In this document: positions 9,763 to 19,413 of the stretch, piece by piece
How positions within the stretch are numbered: position 1 is the stretch's first letter
How the letters are laid out: the number at the start of each line of letters is the position of its first letter
Assembly (NCBI RefSeq): GCF_009711975.1
Contig: NZ_VIKW01000003.1
Span: 48,986 to 112,985, forward strand
Source: Anabaena sp. UHCC 0204
GTDB taxonomy: Bacteria; Cyanobacteriota; Cyanobacteriia; Cyanobacteriales; Nostocaceae
Length of the DNA stretch: 64,000 bases
Reading direction: 5' to 3'
Position numbers and translations under genes: made by a program
Notes under the pieces: model-generated
The model's input: only the letters and a program-made list of their open reading frames with translations
Database searches by the model: none
What the model was told of the DNA's origin: nothing

Positions 9763-10437
9763 ATGACAACTTCAGTTATTCCTAGTCTAAATAATAACCT
9801 TATTATCTCTCCTGAATTTGACACTATTAATCCATCATCTTGTACCTTAAAATGGCGCAGAGGAAAGTTATTAGTGAAAACTTCTACACAATCACCACAG
9901 CCCTATTTAAATTTAGTAGAAGATGCAGAATCCCTAGTCAAGTGTTTAAAACATTCTTCAGTGAATTTAGTGAGTGTAGATCCAAAACTCGGTAATTCTC
10001 TATTGAGATTTTGGGCAAATGCCTGTAAAAAAGCTAATAAACCCATCTTTATCAATATTCCTAAATATCAGAAATTACCCAAAAAAGGTAATCAAATATT
10101 CAGAATTTTCCAAAGAATTATTGATTGGAATTTAGCTTTATCTTTGTTGCTGTTGACAAGTCCATTCATGCTGGGATTATTTATTGTCATGCAGGTATAT
10201 TCTCCCAAATTATTGTTTGATTATGAATGGTATGTTGGAGAAAAAGGTCAACTTTTTCAGGCAATTAAGTTTAGCTCAATTGCTAAAAATGAAATTACAA
10301 ATTTTCTACCTGGTGTAGGTAAATACTTTCTGGAAAATGTGTCTAATTTACTGAATGTGTTACAGGGTAAATTTTACTTAATTAATAATCCTTGTTTGTC
10401 GTTAGAGGAAGTAGTGAATCTAAACTTAGAAAAATAG
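9763..10437 (+). CDS. hepC: HepC-like sugar-transferase-family protein of heterocyst polysaccharide synthesis
   Basis: A 224-residue protein with a unique N-terminal half, one hydrophobic helix (LALSLLLLTSPFMLGLFIVM, about residues 127-146) and a short C-terminal remnant of the bacterial sugar-transferase (WbaP/WcaJ) fold. It is followed by hepA, as in PCC 7120, where hepC is needed for the envelope polysaccharide. The region where phosphoglycosyl transferases carry the catalytic Asp-Glu and a GPRP motif reads YFLENVSNLLNVLQGKFYLI then NNP, so canonical catalytic residues appear lost. It may act as a scaffold or regulator rather than as an initiating transferase. The symbol rests on order and remembered family similarity. 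Confidence 0.75.
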   Translation: MTTSVIPSLNNNLIISPEFDTINPSSCTLKWRRGKLLVKTSTQSPQPYLNLVEDAESLVKCLKHSSVNLVSVDPKLGNSLLRFWANACKKANKPIFINIPKYQKLPKKGNQIFRIFQRIIDWNLALSLLLLTSPFMLGLFIVMQVYSPKLLFDYEWYVGEKGQLFQAIKFSSIAKNEITNFLPGVGKYFLENVSNLLNVLQGKFYLINNPCLSLEEVVNLNLEK

Positions 10438-10710
10438 GAGTGATGATTTAAAATTCACTGGACTACAATCTAGGATAAATATATATTTATCCAAATGATA
10501 AAAATTTCCTGGTTTGATATTTTCAAGCATGAATTATGTAGCTAATTCAAAACAAAAAACCTATGCAGATAGAGCTTTATAACGATTTTCACCAAAGTTG
10601 TAATTGCATTTATGGTTTTTGTCATCTTATTCGGAACAACTCAATTTAAGAATATTTATTGTTCTTTTAGTTGATGCTTCTGTGCTTAATTATCAAAATA
10701 ACAACTTCAA

Positions 10711-12561
10711 ATGTTTATGGATTCTAAATTTATACCCTCAACCGTGAAAATCTTGCAATCTACAAGTTTTTGGCAAAATAATCGGTTAATATTGCGAGAA
10801 TTTAAACATTTTCGGTTGGTGGCAATTTTAGCTGTAGTTTTTTCAGTAATATCTGCCAGTTTAGAGGGATTTGGTTTAGGATTTTTGTTGGTATTTCTAC
10901 AAAGCTTAACCACTCCTGGTGCAGAACCTGTGCAAACAGGAGTTGAATGGTTTGATATTTTGATTTTAGGAATTAATGCTTCCGCAAATGAGCGATTATA
11001 TCGAGTATCGGCTTTAATTGTAATTACCACCTGTATGCGTGCATTGTTCAACTACCTGGGACAATTGTGCATTCAGTTTAGTGAAGTCAGCTTAGTAGAC
11101 AATTTCCGCAAACGAATTTTTGAACAATTAGAAGCTCAAAGTCTCAGTTATTTTGGCCAGAAAAAATCTGGAGAATTAATTAATACACTCACCAGTGAAA
11201 TGGAGAGAATTAGACAGATTTTCGGTGGTATAGCTTTTTTAACCACTAGAAGCTTCACACTGATAGTTTATTCTATTTCTTTGTTTATTCTTTCATGGAA
11301 ACTCTCTATAGTTTCGATTTTGCTATTTAGTCTTTTAGCGGTGGGATTATCTACACTAAATAAACAAATTAGAGAACGTAGCTTTGCGATTACTACAGCT
11401 AATGATAATTTTACTTCTAGGACACTAGAGTTTGTCGAAGGTATCCGCACAATTCATGCTTTTTCTACTCAAGAATTTGAGCGAAAACGATATTATCAAG
11501 CGAGTGAAAAAATAGTTGATACTTGGAAACGAGTTTATTGGATTTCCTTGGTAGTTAAACCTCTAGCAGAGAGTATAGCTACGATGATTTTGATTAGTAT
11601 GATTATTGTGGCAATCGTCACAGGTTTAATGAAAGTTTCGGCTTTGTTAACGTTCTTCTTTGTACTGTTCCGAATTATCCCCATGACTCAGGATTTGAAT
11701 GGAGTAGTAGCTTTTTTAAGTACCCAAGCAGGAGCAGTAGAAAATATCAAGAATCTATTAAAACCTGATGATAAAATCTATTTTCAAAATGGAAAACTTA
11801 AATTTCCTGGTTTGAAAAGATCCATTGATTTAATATCTGTTGATTTTGGTTATAATCCCAATCAACGGATTTTACATGATGTTACTCTCTCGATTGAACA
11901 GGGGAAAATGACGGCTTTAGTGGGTTCATCTGGTGCTGGTAAAACTACATTAGCAGATTTAATTCCTCGATTTCATGATGCTACTGAAGGCTCTATTTAT
12001 ATAGATGAAGTTGATATTCGCAAATTTGAAATTAACTCTCTTCGTCGGAGAATAGCAGTTGTTAGTCAAGATACATTTATTTTCAATACTTCTGTTTGGA
12101 AAAATATTGCTTATGGGACACCAAAAGCCACAGAATCGCAAATTAGAGAAGCGGCTCGACTGGCAAATGCTCTTGAATTTATTCTAGAAATGCCTGAAGG
12201 TTTTAATACACAATTAGGAGATAGAGGGATTCGATTGTCAGGGGGACAAAGACAAAGAATTGCGATCGCTCGCGCATTACTCAGAAATCCCGAAATTTTG
12301 ATTTTAGATGAAGCTACAAGTGCTTTAGATTCTGTTTCTGAGCGTTTAATTCAAGAATCATTAGAAAAACTCTCTGTTGGGCGGACAGTAATTGCGATCG
12401 CTCACCGTCTTTCTACTATTGCTAAGGCTGATAAAATTGTCGTCTTGGAACAAGGTAAAATTGTAGAACAGGGTAAATATCAAGAGTTACTAGAACTTAA
12501 AGGGAAGCTTTGGCAATATCACCAAATGCAATATGAAATTAGACCTACTAGCGATAGTTAA
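10711..12561 (+). CDS. hepA: HepA-like ABC transporter (fused permease-ATPase)
   Basis: A 616-residue half-transporter with five to six N-terminal membrane helices and a C-terminal nucleotide-binding domain: Walker A GSSGAGKTT near residue 405, signature LSGGQRQR near 508, Walker B ILILDEAT near 529, then the switch His in AIAHRLS. In Anabaena, hepA lies directly after hepC and is required for deposition of the heterocyst envelope polysaccharide layer; the order and length match here. It probably works as a homodimer that flips a glycolipid or exports polysaccharide across the inner membrane. A 273-bp gap after hepC leaves room for its own promoter. Confidence 0.9.
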   Translation: MFMDSKFIPSTVKILQSTSFWQNNRLILREFKHFRLVAILAVVFSVISASLEGFGLGFLLVFLQSLTTPGAEPVQTGVEWFDILILGINASANERLYRVSALIVITTCMRALFNYLGQLCIQFSEVSLVDNFRKRIFEQLEAQSLSYFGQKKSGELINTLTSEMERIRQIFGGIAFLTTRSFTLIVYSISLFILSWKLSIVSILLFSLLAVGLSTLNKQIRERSFAITTANDNFTSRTLEFVEGIRTIHAFSTQEFERKRYYQASEKIVDTWKRVYWISLVVKPLAESIATMILISMIIVAIVTGLMKVSALLTFFFVLFRIIPMTQDLNGVVAFLSTQAGAVENIKNLLKPDDKIYFQNGKLKFPGLKRSIDLISVDFGYNPNQRILHDVTLSIEQGKMTALVGSSGAGKTTLADLIPRFHDATEGSIYIDEVDIRKFEINSLRRRIAVVSQDTFIFNTSVWKNIAYGTPKATESQIREAARLANALEFILEMPEGFNTQLGDRGIRLSGGQRQRIAIARALLRNPEILILDEATSALDSVSERLIQESLEKLSVGRTVIAIAHRLSTIAKADKIVVLEQGKIVEQGKYQELLELKGKLWQYHQMQYEIRPTSDS

Positions 12562-12698
12562 GCTGATCAATAATCAAGGTTCATTACTCAAGCTTTTCAG
12601 GGATGCAGAGAATTGATACGGGAGGAATAAAATAGGATTTCTAGATTGATTCTCAATCGCAATTTATAGATATTCACGAGTTAACAAATGTATGCAAA

Positions 12699-14147
12699 AT
12701 GAATAATTCTTTGTGGAACTTTTTGCCATTGAGTTTTTCTAAAGTCAGAAAATCTGCCGATTCTCACAATAAATTAGTAGAAAAGTCACCCAATCAGCCA
12801 ACACTTTTTTGTATAGCCTATGATTTACCACCCTTAAAAACACCAATTGCTCATAGGGCTAATAAACTATTAGGAGAATTTCAAAAAACTTGGCAGATTC
12901 ATGTATTAACAGGTACAACTGGTGGTTATTTATCAGAAAACTCTCACATACATTATATCAAAAGTTTGTATCCTCAAACTTTAATTAAATGGTTAAATAA
13001 ACTGAGATTGGAGAAGATAATAACATTATTGATTTGGCCAGATCCAGAAATATTTTGGTTTTTACCTGCATTATTGAAAGGCTACCAATTAATTAAGCAG
13101 CAAAAACCCGATGCTATTTTTGTGATTATGATGCCCTATTCTGCCGGGTTGGTGGGAATTGCACTTAAATTCCTCACAGGGTTGCCTTTGGTAATTAGTT
13201 TAGATGATTCACTTAGTTGTACTGATATGCACTCTAATGCCGTCAGTTGGTTACATCATCATCTTGAACGCTGGTTAGAAAACTTTTATGTCCGACAAGC
13301 AAATGCAGTAGTTTATGTTTCTCAATTCAATTTAGATTTAGTTAAAAATCGTCAATCTGCATCTCAAAAATCCAAATTTAATCTAATTCGTTGTGGCGCA
13401 GATCCAGAGGATTTTACTACTCCTATTGAATTAAAAAATGATAACTCATATTTCGATATTGTTTATACAGGTGGGATGAATGGCTGGTATGAATTTTATC
13501 ATCTTCCTTCCGAAAAAAATTTAGCTAAAAAACTTTATAAAGCCTGGCTAGAATGGGGATATTATCACCGCTCGAAACTTGATTATCGCAGTTCTAGTCC
13601 AGTTTTTGTGGGTAAAGCTATCAAAAAAGTCATCTCTCAAAACCCGGAATGGGAAAGCAAAATTAAACTTTCTGTGTATGGTAATAGTTTTCCAGAATTT
13701 GTAGTGAATCGGGTATTACAAAATCAAAATATTGCAGATGTAGTCACTGTATTAGAGCCATTACCTCACTTCCAAGCTATTCAATTAGCTAGACAGGCAG
13801 ATTTATTATTAATAACTTTACCAAATCGTCTAGACGGAACTCCAGGGGGCAGAATTTCCTGTAAAACCTATGAATATTTGATGACAGATAGACCCATTCT
13901 AGCAGCAGTTCCTCCAGGAGAGAATAGAGATTATTTACAAGATAAACCAGGTGTTTGGTTAGTTGAACCAACAGATATAGAAGCTATTATGCAAGTAATT
14001 TCTTATATTGCTCAAGCTAAATTTGCTGGTGATCCTCTCAGATTTAATCGCTCTCATTTATATGCAGAACTGAGTTATAAAAATTTAGCTCAAAACTATT
14101 TACAAATATTCAATGATGTCTGTTTTAAATCAAACTTAAAATCATGA
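12699..14147 (+). CDS. GT4-like glycosyltransferase
   Basis: A 482-residue GT-B protein. The N-terminal domain begins FCIAYDLPPLKTPIAHRANK, VISLDDSLS lies mid-acceptor domain, and the donor side has LEPLPHFQAIQLARQADLLL and CKTYEYLMTDRPILAAVPPG, the Glu-containing loop that contacts the nucleotide sugar. It is longer than a usual GT4 because of an insert around residues 250-300 (EKNLAKKLYKAWLEWGYYH). Its stop overlaps the ATG of the next glycosyltransferase by 4 bases, so the two are translationally coupled. It follows hepA as in the PCC 7120 island. Confidence 0.8.
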   Translation: MNNSLWNFLPLSFSKVRKSADSHNKLVEKSPNQPTLFCIAYDLPPLKTPIAHRANKLLGEFQKTWQIHVLTGTTGGYLSENSHIHYIKSLYPQTLIKWLNKLRLEKIITLLIWPDPEIFWFLPALLKGYQLIKQQKPDAIFVIMMPYSAGLVGIALKFLTGLPLVISLDDSLSCTDMHSNAVSWLHHHLERWLENFYVRQANAVVYVSQFNLDLVKNRQSASQKSKFNLIRCGADPEDFTTPIELKNDNSYFDIVYTGGMNGWYEFYHLPSEKNLAKKLYKAWLEWGYYHRSKLDYRSSSPVFVGKAIKKVISQNPEWESKIKLSVYGNSFPEFVVNRVLQNQNIADVVTVLEPLPHFQAIQLARQADLLLITLPNRLDGTPGGRISCKTYEYLMTDRPILAAVPPGENRDYLQDKPGVWLVEPTDIEAIMQVISYIAQAKFAGDPLRFNRSHLYAELSYKNLAQNYLQIFNDVCFKSNLKS

Positions 14148-15313
14148 AAATTACATTAACTTGCAATACGAGTTTAGGTAAAGGAGGACAAGGAATTTGC
14201 TTAGAAAATGCAGCTTTAGGTTTAAGTGAAATTGGTGATTTAACTGTATTATCTGCTGATTTAGAAGCACCAAAAACTAATTTTCCTGTTTATTCAATGG
14301 GATATTCTCGTTGGAGTCAAAGATTACTAAATACGCCATTTTTACGTCGTCGTCATGATTGGGCTGTATTAATGGGGGATTTATATTTTGATAAACAAGT
14401 AAGTAAAACTTTAAAATCTCAATTTTGCGATTTAATTATGGGGGTAGCAGGACAAACTAATTTAGGATTTAAAACAGCTAAAGCTAAAGGTGCAAAAGCT
14501 TGGCTATATTGTTTAAATAACTATTTACCTTTTATGCAGTCACAAATTCACCAAGAATTAGAATTTATTGGTGATTCTACTGTAGCAAAAATGAATCCAA
14601 AAATGCTAGATCGTTTTGAAGGTGAATGTCAACAAGCAGATTTAATTGTAGTGCTTTCTGATGTTGCTAAAAAAACTTTTATTCAAGCTGGATATACATC
14701 AGAAAAAGTTGCGGTTCTCAGACCTTTTGTAGATACTAATAGATTTCATCCTGTGACGAAGGCTGATCAAGTTTTCCGCGTTTTATATGTAGGTACAATT
14801 GAACCAAGAAAAGGAGTTATTTATTTAGTTAATGCTTTTTTACAAGCTAATATTCCTAATTCCGAATTATTGATTGTGGGTGGAACTACAACTCGTGGAT
14901 TGAAAATATTCATGGAAAAAACATTAAGTCAACATATAAATATTAAACAAGAATTTCGGGATTTTAGTCAGGATGATCCGACGGAGATATTTGGTAAATC
15001 TTCTGTTTTAGTTTTACCTTCTGTAGAAGATGGTTTTGGTTTAGTTGCATTAGAAGCAATGGCTTCTGGACTACCTGTAATTGTCACGTCTCAATGTGGT
15101 GCGGCTGATGTGGTAAATAATGGAGTAAATGGGTTTATTGTACCACCTAGAAATATAGAAGCTATAGCTGATAAATTGACATTTTTAGCGGAGAATAAAA
15201 CGATTAGATCAGAGATGGAAAAATTTGCCAGAACTACTGCTAAACAATTTAATTTAGAAAATTATCAACAACAATTGCGCCAAATCTTTGTGCAAGAAGG
15301 GTTATTAAAATAG
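14144..15313 (+). CDS. Family 4 glycosyltransferase
   Basis: A 389-residue GT-B enzyme. It has VLYVGTIEPRKGVIYLVNAF at the start of the donor domain, LLIVGGTT, and the EX7E block EDGFGLVALEAMASGLPVIV followed by TSQCGAADVV. The ATG overlaps the preceding stop (ATGA). It ends this block of the island; a 650-bp repeat-rich gap follows. The acceptor and donor sugars are not predictable from sequence alone. Confidence 0.87.
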   Translation: MKITLTCNTSLGKGGQGICLENAALGLSEIGDLTVLSADLEAPKTNFPVYSMGYSRWSQRLLNTPFLRRRHDWAVLMGDLYFDKQVSKTLKSQFCDLIMGVAGQTNLGFKTAKAKGAKAWLYCLNNYLPFMQSQIHQELEFIGDSTVAKMNPKMLDRFEGECQQADLIVVLSDVAKKTFIQAGYTSEKVAVLRPFVDTNRFHPVTKADQVFRVLYVGTIEPRKGVIYLVNAFLQANIPNSELLIVGGTTTRGLKIFMEKTLSQHINIKQEFRDFSQDDPTEIFGKSSVLVLPSVEDGFGLVALEAMASGLPVIVTSQCGAADVVNNGVNGFIVPPRNIEAIADKLTFLAENKTIRSEMEKFARTTAKQFNLENYQQQLRQIFVQEGLLK

Positions 15314-15374
15314 CTTAGTAACTTTAAAAAATATCTAATTAATTTTGTTGGCTAGGAATCTGTTCTGTTTTAAT

Positions 15375-15466
15375 AGGACTTACGCAAGATTGAACTCAAA
15401 ACCTGATTCTTGCGTAGGGGTAATTCATGAATTACCCCTACTTCCGTTCTGTTTTGCGTAAGTCCT
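15375..15466. repeat. Nested palindromic element (MITE-like)
   Basis: Outer arms AGGACTTACGCA (15375-15386) and TGCGTAAGTCCT (15455-15466) are perfect inverted repeats. Inside lies a second perfect palindrome, arms GTAGGGGTAATT and AATTACCCCTAC, at 15414-15441. The outer word also occurs singly near 3145 and 15565, so this is a dispersed family. Confidence 0.75.
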
Positions 15467-15787
15467 GTTTAATATATCAGGAAAGGACAGAGATATATTT
15501 CACAGGATGGTATATTTTTTATATTCTCTTATTAATAAGACTCTGGCTACATTGAAACAGGACTTACGCAAAATCATGAAGAAACGAAACGCAGAGGACA
15601 GGTCGAAATAAGAGTTTTAGAGAGTTATTGCGTAATTCCTATGAAAAAGTGAAGGTATTAATTAATCACTTGCTCTTAGTATCTGTTAACAAACTGATGT
15701 TAATTTATAGCAAATTGGAGATCAATGAGGTATAAAATCTAAATTGAAACATATACACAAAGCTAGTTTTACTTCTGACTCCTGTAC

Positions 15788-15852
15788 GGGCGAAGCATTC
15801 GGGTGATAACTTATCGGTTTGTTCCCAAATTTATTTTCCGAATGCTTCGCCC
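15788..15852. repeat. Hairpin repeat, copy 1 of the GCGAAGCATTCGG family
   Basis: Perfect 15-bp inverted arms, GGGCGAAGCATTCGG (15788-15802) and CCGAATGCTTCGCCC (15838-15852). A second copy with the same arms and a closely similar loop lies at 24311-24378. Confidence 0.8.
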
Positions 15853-15968
15853 CTACTTGGACAAAAATAGTCGAAAAAATAAAGCCTTAATTTCTAAGAA
15901 CTTTAAACACAGTTTTTATTGTTTGATCATGGCGTAATTCTCATATTTTTATTTATCAGACTATTTTG

Positions 15969-17102
15969 ATGATGGATAATACCGTAGTTCATGAAAAGAG
16001 GATACATCATTGCTCTAGTATTAGTCTTGAGGGTGGTGGTGGGTTAGAAACTTATATAACTTCTTTGATAAATTCACAAATTTATGAAGTTAGTAAAAAT
16101 TTGATTACTTCTCTCAAGAATATGGATCAAAGTCAGTATAAATTACTGCATTTTCATGATCGAGAAATGTTGATGGAATGGAAGGAAGAATGTCCAGCAG
16201 TCTTTACATTACATAATCATTCTAGCTACTGTCCGAGTGGGACAAAATATTTAACAGATCGTCAAAAGCAGTGCGATCGCATGATGAACCCTCTAGGATG
16301 TACTTGGGGACATTTAGTTGATGGTTGTGGTAGTCGTAGAATTCCCAACATTGCACAAAATTTGTGGAGTACGTACCATCCTTTTACAGTTCTTAAAAAA
16401 CTAAGTATTCCTATTATTGCTAATAGTCACTATGTAAAAAAGCAAATTATTAAAAATGGTATATCACCTCACCGTGTAATTACATTACCCTGTGGTGTAC
16501 AACAACCTAAAAATTACACAGAACCATTAACTAAAAATATTCATCAACAACAAAGAATTTTATTTGTTGGTCGAATTGTTCCTGATAAAGGAATTGAATG
16601 GTTGATTAAATGTTTAGCAAACACTGATCAGCGTATTTATCTGGATATTGCTGGTGATGGTTGGGCAAAATCTGATATGGAAAAATTAGTAGATCAAATG
16701 GGTTTGAGTCATCGGATTAAGTGGCATGGTTGGTGTCAAGGAGAAGCACTAGCACATCTTTATCACCAATGCTTTGCGGTGGTATTTCCTAGTCTTTGGC
16801 CTGAACCGGCTGGGCTAGTAACCCTAGAAGCTTATGCTCATTATCGTCCTGTTATTGCCAGTGCAGTCGGTGGTATTCCTGAATATGTAAAAGATGGTAA
16901 AACAGGTATTCTTGTATCACATAATCACATTTCTCAATTGTCTGATGCGATCGCTGAATTGGCTACAAATTATCAAAAAAGCCGACTTATGGGTGAACAA
17001 GGTCAGATTTTATTTCAGCAAGAATTTACGATTGAGGTTCATATTCAAAGATTAATGGCAATATATTCTCAAACTATCACTGATTTTGAATTTCAAAATT
17101 GA
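15969..17102 (+). CDS. Family 4 glycosyltransferase with Cys-rich N-terminal domain
   Basis: About 377 residues. The donor domain is standard: ILFVGRIVPDKGIEWLIK, LDIAGDGWAKSDMEKL, SLWPEPAGLVTLEAYAHYRP and VIASAVGGIPEYV. The N-terminal domain is short and carries several Cys (HNHSSYCPSG, KQCDRM, LGCTWG, DGCGSRR), a pattern seen in some GT4 enzymes and possibly structural. Two ATG codons (15969, 15972) sit together; the open frame's TTG at 15966 is unlikely. Together with the next gene it lies beside palindromic repeats and may have been inserted into the island. Confidence 0.83.
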   Translation: MMDNTVVHEKRIHHCSSISLEGGGGLETYITSLINSQIYEVSKNLITSLKNMDQSQYKLLHFHDREMLMEWKEECPAVFTLHNHSSYCPSGTKYLTDRQKQCDRMMNPLGCTWGHLVDGCGSRRIPNIAQNLWSTYHPFTVLKKLSIPIIANSHYVKKQIIKNGISPHRVITLPCGVQQPKNYTEPLTKNIHQQQRILFVGRIVPDKGIEWLIKCLANTDQRIYLDIAGDGWAKSDMEKLVDQMGLSHRIKWHGWCQGEALAHLYHQCFAVVFPSLWPEPAGLVTLEAYAHYRPVIASAVGGIPEYVKDGKTGILVSHNHISQLSDAIAELATNYQKSRLMGEQGQILFQQEFTIEVHIQRLMAIYSQTITDFEFQN

Positions 17103-17199
17103 AATATTAAATATAACCAATAGAAAAACATCAATGTATCTTCCGTCTTGTGAGGGCAACGAGCAGACTATGCTAACAAAAATCAAATAGGAGTTCTAG

Positions 17200-18378
17200 A
17201 TGATAAATAATCGTTTACCGAAAATTCCCCTCAAGATATATTTTTACTGTGACTCTCAAGAAAATATTCCTATAGGGGATAAATTTCAACATCTATTAAT
17301 TTGTCTAGCTGAAGGTTTTCGAGAATTAGGAATATCGTTTTTTTCTAATGCTAATTATTGGCAAAATTCCTTAGAAACATCAGAATATCTGTTTCAATAT
17401 CATGATCATGTGACACCTGATGATTGTTCTATTGTTATCCTTACCAATTATTGGTATCATACTCGTCAACAATTGCCAGAAAAATTATTTCATCCACAAC
17501 GTCAATATATAACTATTTATTTGGATGGTGAAGATGATGATAAAACCTATACTAAAAGACCAGAATTTAAGCAATTTGACTTTATTTTCCGAACTCATCT
17601 GAATAGTAAATTAACTTATGGTGATAACTTTCATCCTTGGGCATTTGGACTGAGTAATCGCATTTTGCAAGAACTGAACACAATCCCAGATTTTGCTGAT
17701 AGAAAAAAACAAATATTGGTAAATTTTCGACATTGGAAATCTGGACATTCTGTCAGAAATATTAGCTGTAGTCAACTTATTCCCCAGATTAAAGATATTC
17801 TCTCTATTAATGACGTAGTTGATGATCCTCGTCATCATCCTCAAGTAGGATATCATTATCTACAATATTTACAAACTGGTGGTAGACACTATCCAAATTA
17901 TTATCAACGGCTGCAAGAATCTGTTGCTTGTACTTGCTTTGGTGGTTTTTTTGTACCTACTTGGCCTAATAATCCTGGTAACTTAGTTAATCGCATGATT
18001 AAACAATGTTTAGCCAAGTTAAACTTACAATCAAAAACAATTGTCCAATGGGATAGTTGGCGATTTTGGGAATCTTTAGCCGCAGGATGTGTTACCTTTC
18101 ATGTGGATTTTGAAAAATATGGAATTTCTCTACCTGTAATGCCTGAAAATTGGCGACATTATATTGGTGTAGATTTGAATAATATCCAAGCCACAATAGA
18201 TAGAATTGTAGAAAATCCCGAAGTTCTCGAATATATTGCTAAAGAAGGCAGAATTTGGGCCATGAAATATTATACTCCTGCGCCTACTGCTTTACGTTTA
18301 TTAGAAATAGTTTCCCAAGAACAAACAAAAATTCCCGATAGTTTGTTTTCTCCTGTTACTGTCAATGCTAAAAATTAA
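17200..18378 (+). CDS. Glycosyltransferase-like protein of the polysaccharide island
   Basis: A 392-residue soluble protein without clear N-terminal family motifs. The C-terminal quarter (WDSWRFWESLAAGCVTFHVD, then residues like ENPEVLEYIAKEG and WAMKYYTPAPTALRLLEI) resembles the donor-binding end of GT-B enzymes that take the conserved Glu-Ala-Gly loop. A GGAGTT Shine-Dalgarno-like sequence precedes the ATG. It is followed directly by a GT2 gene whose favoured start is 14 bp beyond its stop. The transferase call is an inference from the C-terminal half and the surroundings. Confidence 0.5.
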   Translation: MINNRLPKIPLKIYFYCDSQENIPIGDKFQHLLICLAEGFRELGISFFSNANYWQNSLETSEYLFQYHDHVTPDDCSIVILTNYWYHTRQQLPEKLFHPQRQYITIYLDGEDDDKTYTKRPEFKQFDFIFRTHLNSKLTYGDNFHPWAFGLSNRILQELNTIPDFADRKKQILVNFRHWKSGHSVRNISCSQLIPQIKDILSINDVVDDPRHHPQVGYHYLQYLQTGGRHYPNYYQRLQESVACTCFGGFFVPTWPNNPGNLVNRMIKQCLAKLNLQSKTIVQWDSWRFWESLAAGCVTFHVDFEKYGISLPVMPENWRHYIGVDLNNIQATIDRIVENPEVLEYIAKEGRIWAMKYYTPAPTALRLLEIVSQEQTKIPDSLFSPVTVNAKN

Positions 18379-18391
18379 TGAGGTAGAATTT

Positions 18392-19381
18392 ATGTCTATA
18401 AATATGAATTCACTAGAACCGCTGGTGAGTGTAATCATTCCTACCTATAATCGCCTAGAATATCTCAAACAAGCAATTACTAGCGCCATTCAACAAAAGT
18501 ATCAAAATCTGGAAATTATTGTTTCTGATAATTGTAGTTCTGAAAATCCTCAAGCAATGGTTGAATCTTTTCAAGATTCACGCATTAAATTTTGGCGACA
18601 TGAACAAAATATTGGGATGTTAGGTAATCAGTTTAATGCTTTTAAAATGGCACGGGGAAAATATGTTGCTAGTCTTCATGATGATGATATGTGGAATGAG
18701 GATTTTTTATCTAAACTTGTACCCCATTTAGAAACAAATCCCGATTTGATCTTAGCATTTTGTGACCAATATATTATAGATGGTGATAGTAAAATAAATC
18801 TTGCTGCTACTGAAAACAATACCCGTAGTTATAAGCGAGATCAAATTGTGGCTGGAGTTCATCAAAATTTTACTCAAATTGGCTTGGTGGATAAAAGTAT
18901 CCCCACTGCGGCTGCTTGTGTAATTCGCAATGGTGTCCTTGATTGGGATAGTATTCCTGCCGAAGTTGGGGGAATGTGGGATTTATATTTAACATATCTG
19001 TGTTGTGTTTCTGGCTATGGAATTTACTATGTTCCTGAAAAATTAACTAGATATCGGGAACATGAACAAACTGATACTCTGTTGAGTGGTAGTCGTAATA
19101 CACAAGCAAAAATTCGTAAGGCTAAAAGTGAGATATTCTGTTATCAAATTTTTATGGCAGATAAAAATTTACAGGAATTTCATCAATACTTTAAAAAACA
19201 ATGGTTAACAGCGAATACAACTTTAGGTATTGGTTTATTACGAGATCAACAAATCTCCGCAGCCCGTCCTTATTTTTGGCAGACTTTGAGCGAACAGAAG
19301 TTTAATTTACGCACTTTGGTAGCTCTGATTCTTAGTTTTACTCCCCGGATTTTGAGTAATAAAATTTTAAAGGTTTCATAA
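18392..19381 (+). CDS. Family 2 glycosyltransferase
   Basis: A 329-residue GT-A enzyme. It starts VSVIIPTYNRLEYLKQAI, has IIVSDNCSSENP and the metal-binding DxD-like HDDDMW near residue 98, so it would use an inverting GT2 mechanism with a nucleotide sugar. The frame opens at 18365, overlapping the previous gene, but GAGG at 18380-18383 is spaced 8 bp from ATG 18392, which is chosen. The C-terminus ends in a hydrophobic stretch (FNLRTLVALILSFTPRI). Confidence 0.87.
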   Translation: MSINMNSLEPLVSVIIPTYNRLEYLKQAITSAIQQKYQNLEIIVSDNCSSENPQAMVESFQDSRIKFWRHEQNIGMLGNQFNAFKMARGKYVASLHDDDMWNEDFLSKLVPHLETNPDLILAFCDQYIIDGDSKINLAATENNTRSYKRDQIVAGVHQNFTQIGLVDKSIPTAAACVIRNGVLDWDSIPAEVGGMWDLYLTYLCCVSGYGIYYVPEKLTRYREHEQTDTLLSGSRNTQAKIRKAKSEIFCYQIFMADKNLQEFHQYFKKQWLTANTTLGIGLLRDQQISAARPYFWQTLSEQKFNLRTLVALILSFTPRILSNKILKVS

Positions 19382-19413
19382 TCGGTAAATTCAATAAATT
19401 CCAGAGGTGATGA

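Larger units (their letters stand above)
15314..15968. other. Repeat-rich intergenic region inside the glycosyltransferase run
   Basis: A 655-bp gap with no gene seen. It holds a nested inverted repeat (15375-15466), another AGGACTTACGCA word near 15565, and a 65-bp hairpin element (15788-15852). It separates the conserved part of the island from two genes that may have been inserted. Confidence 0.6.
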
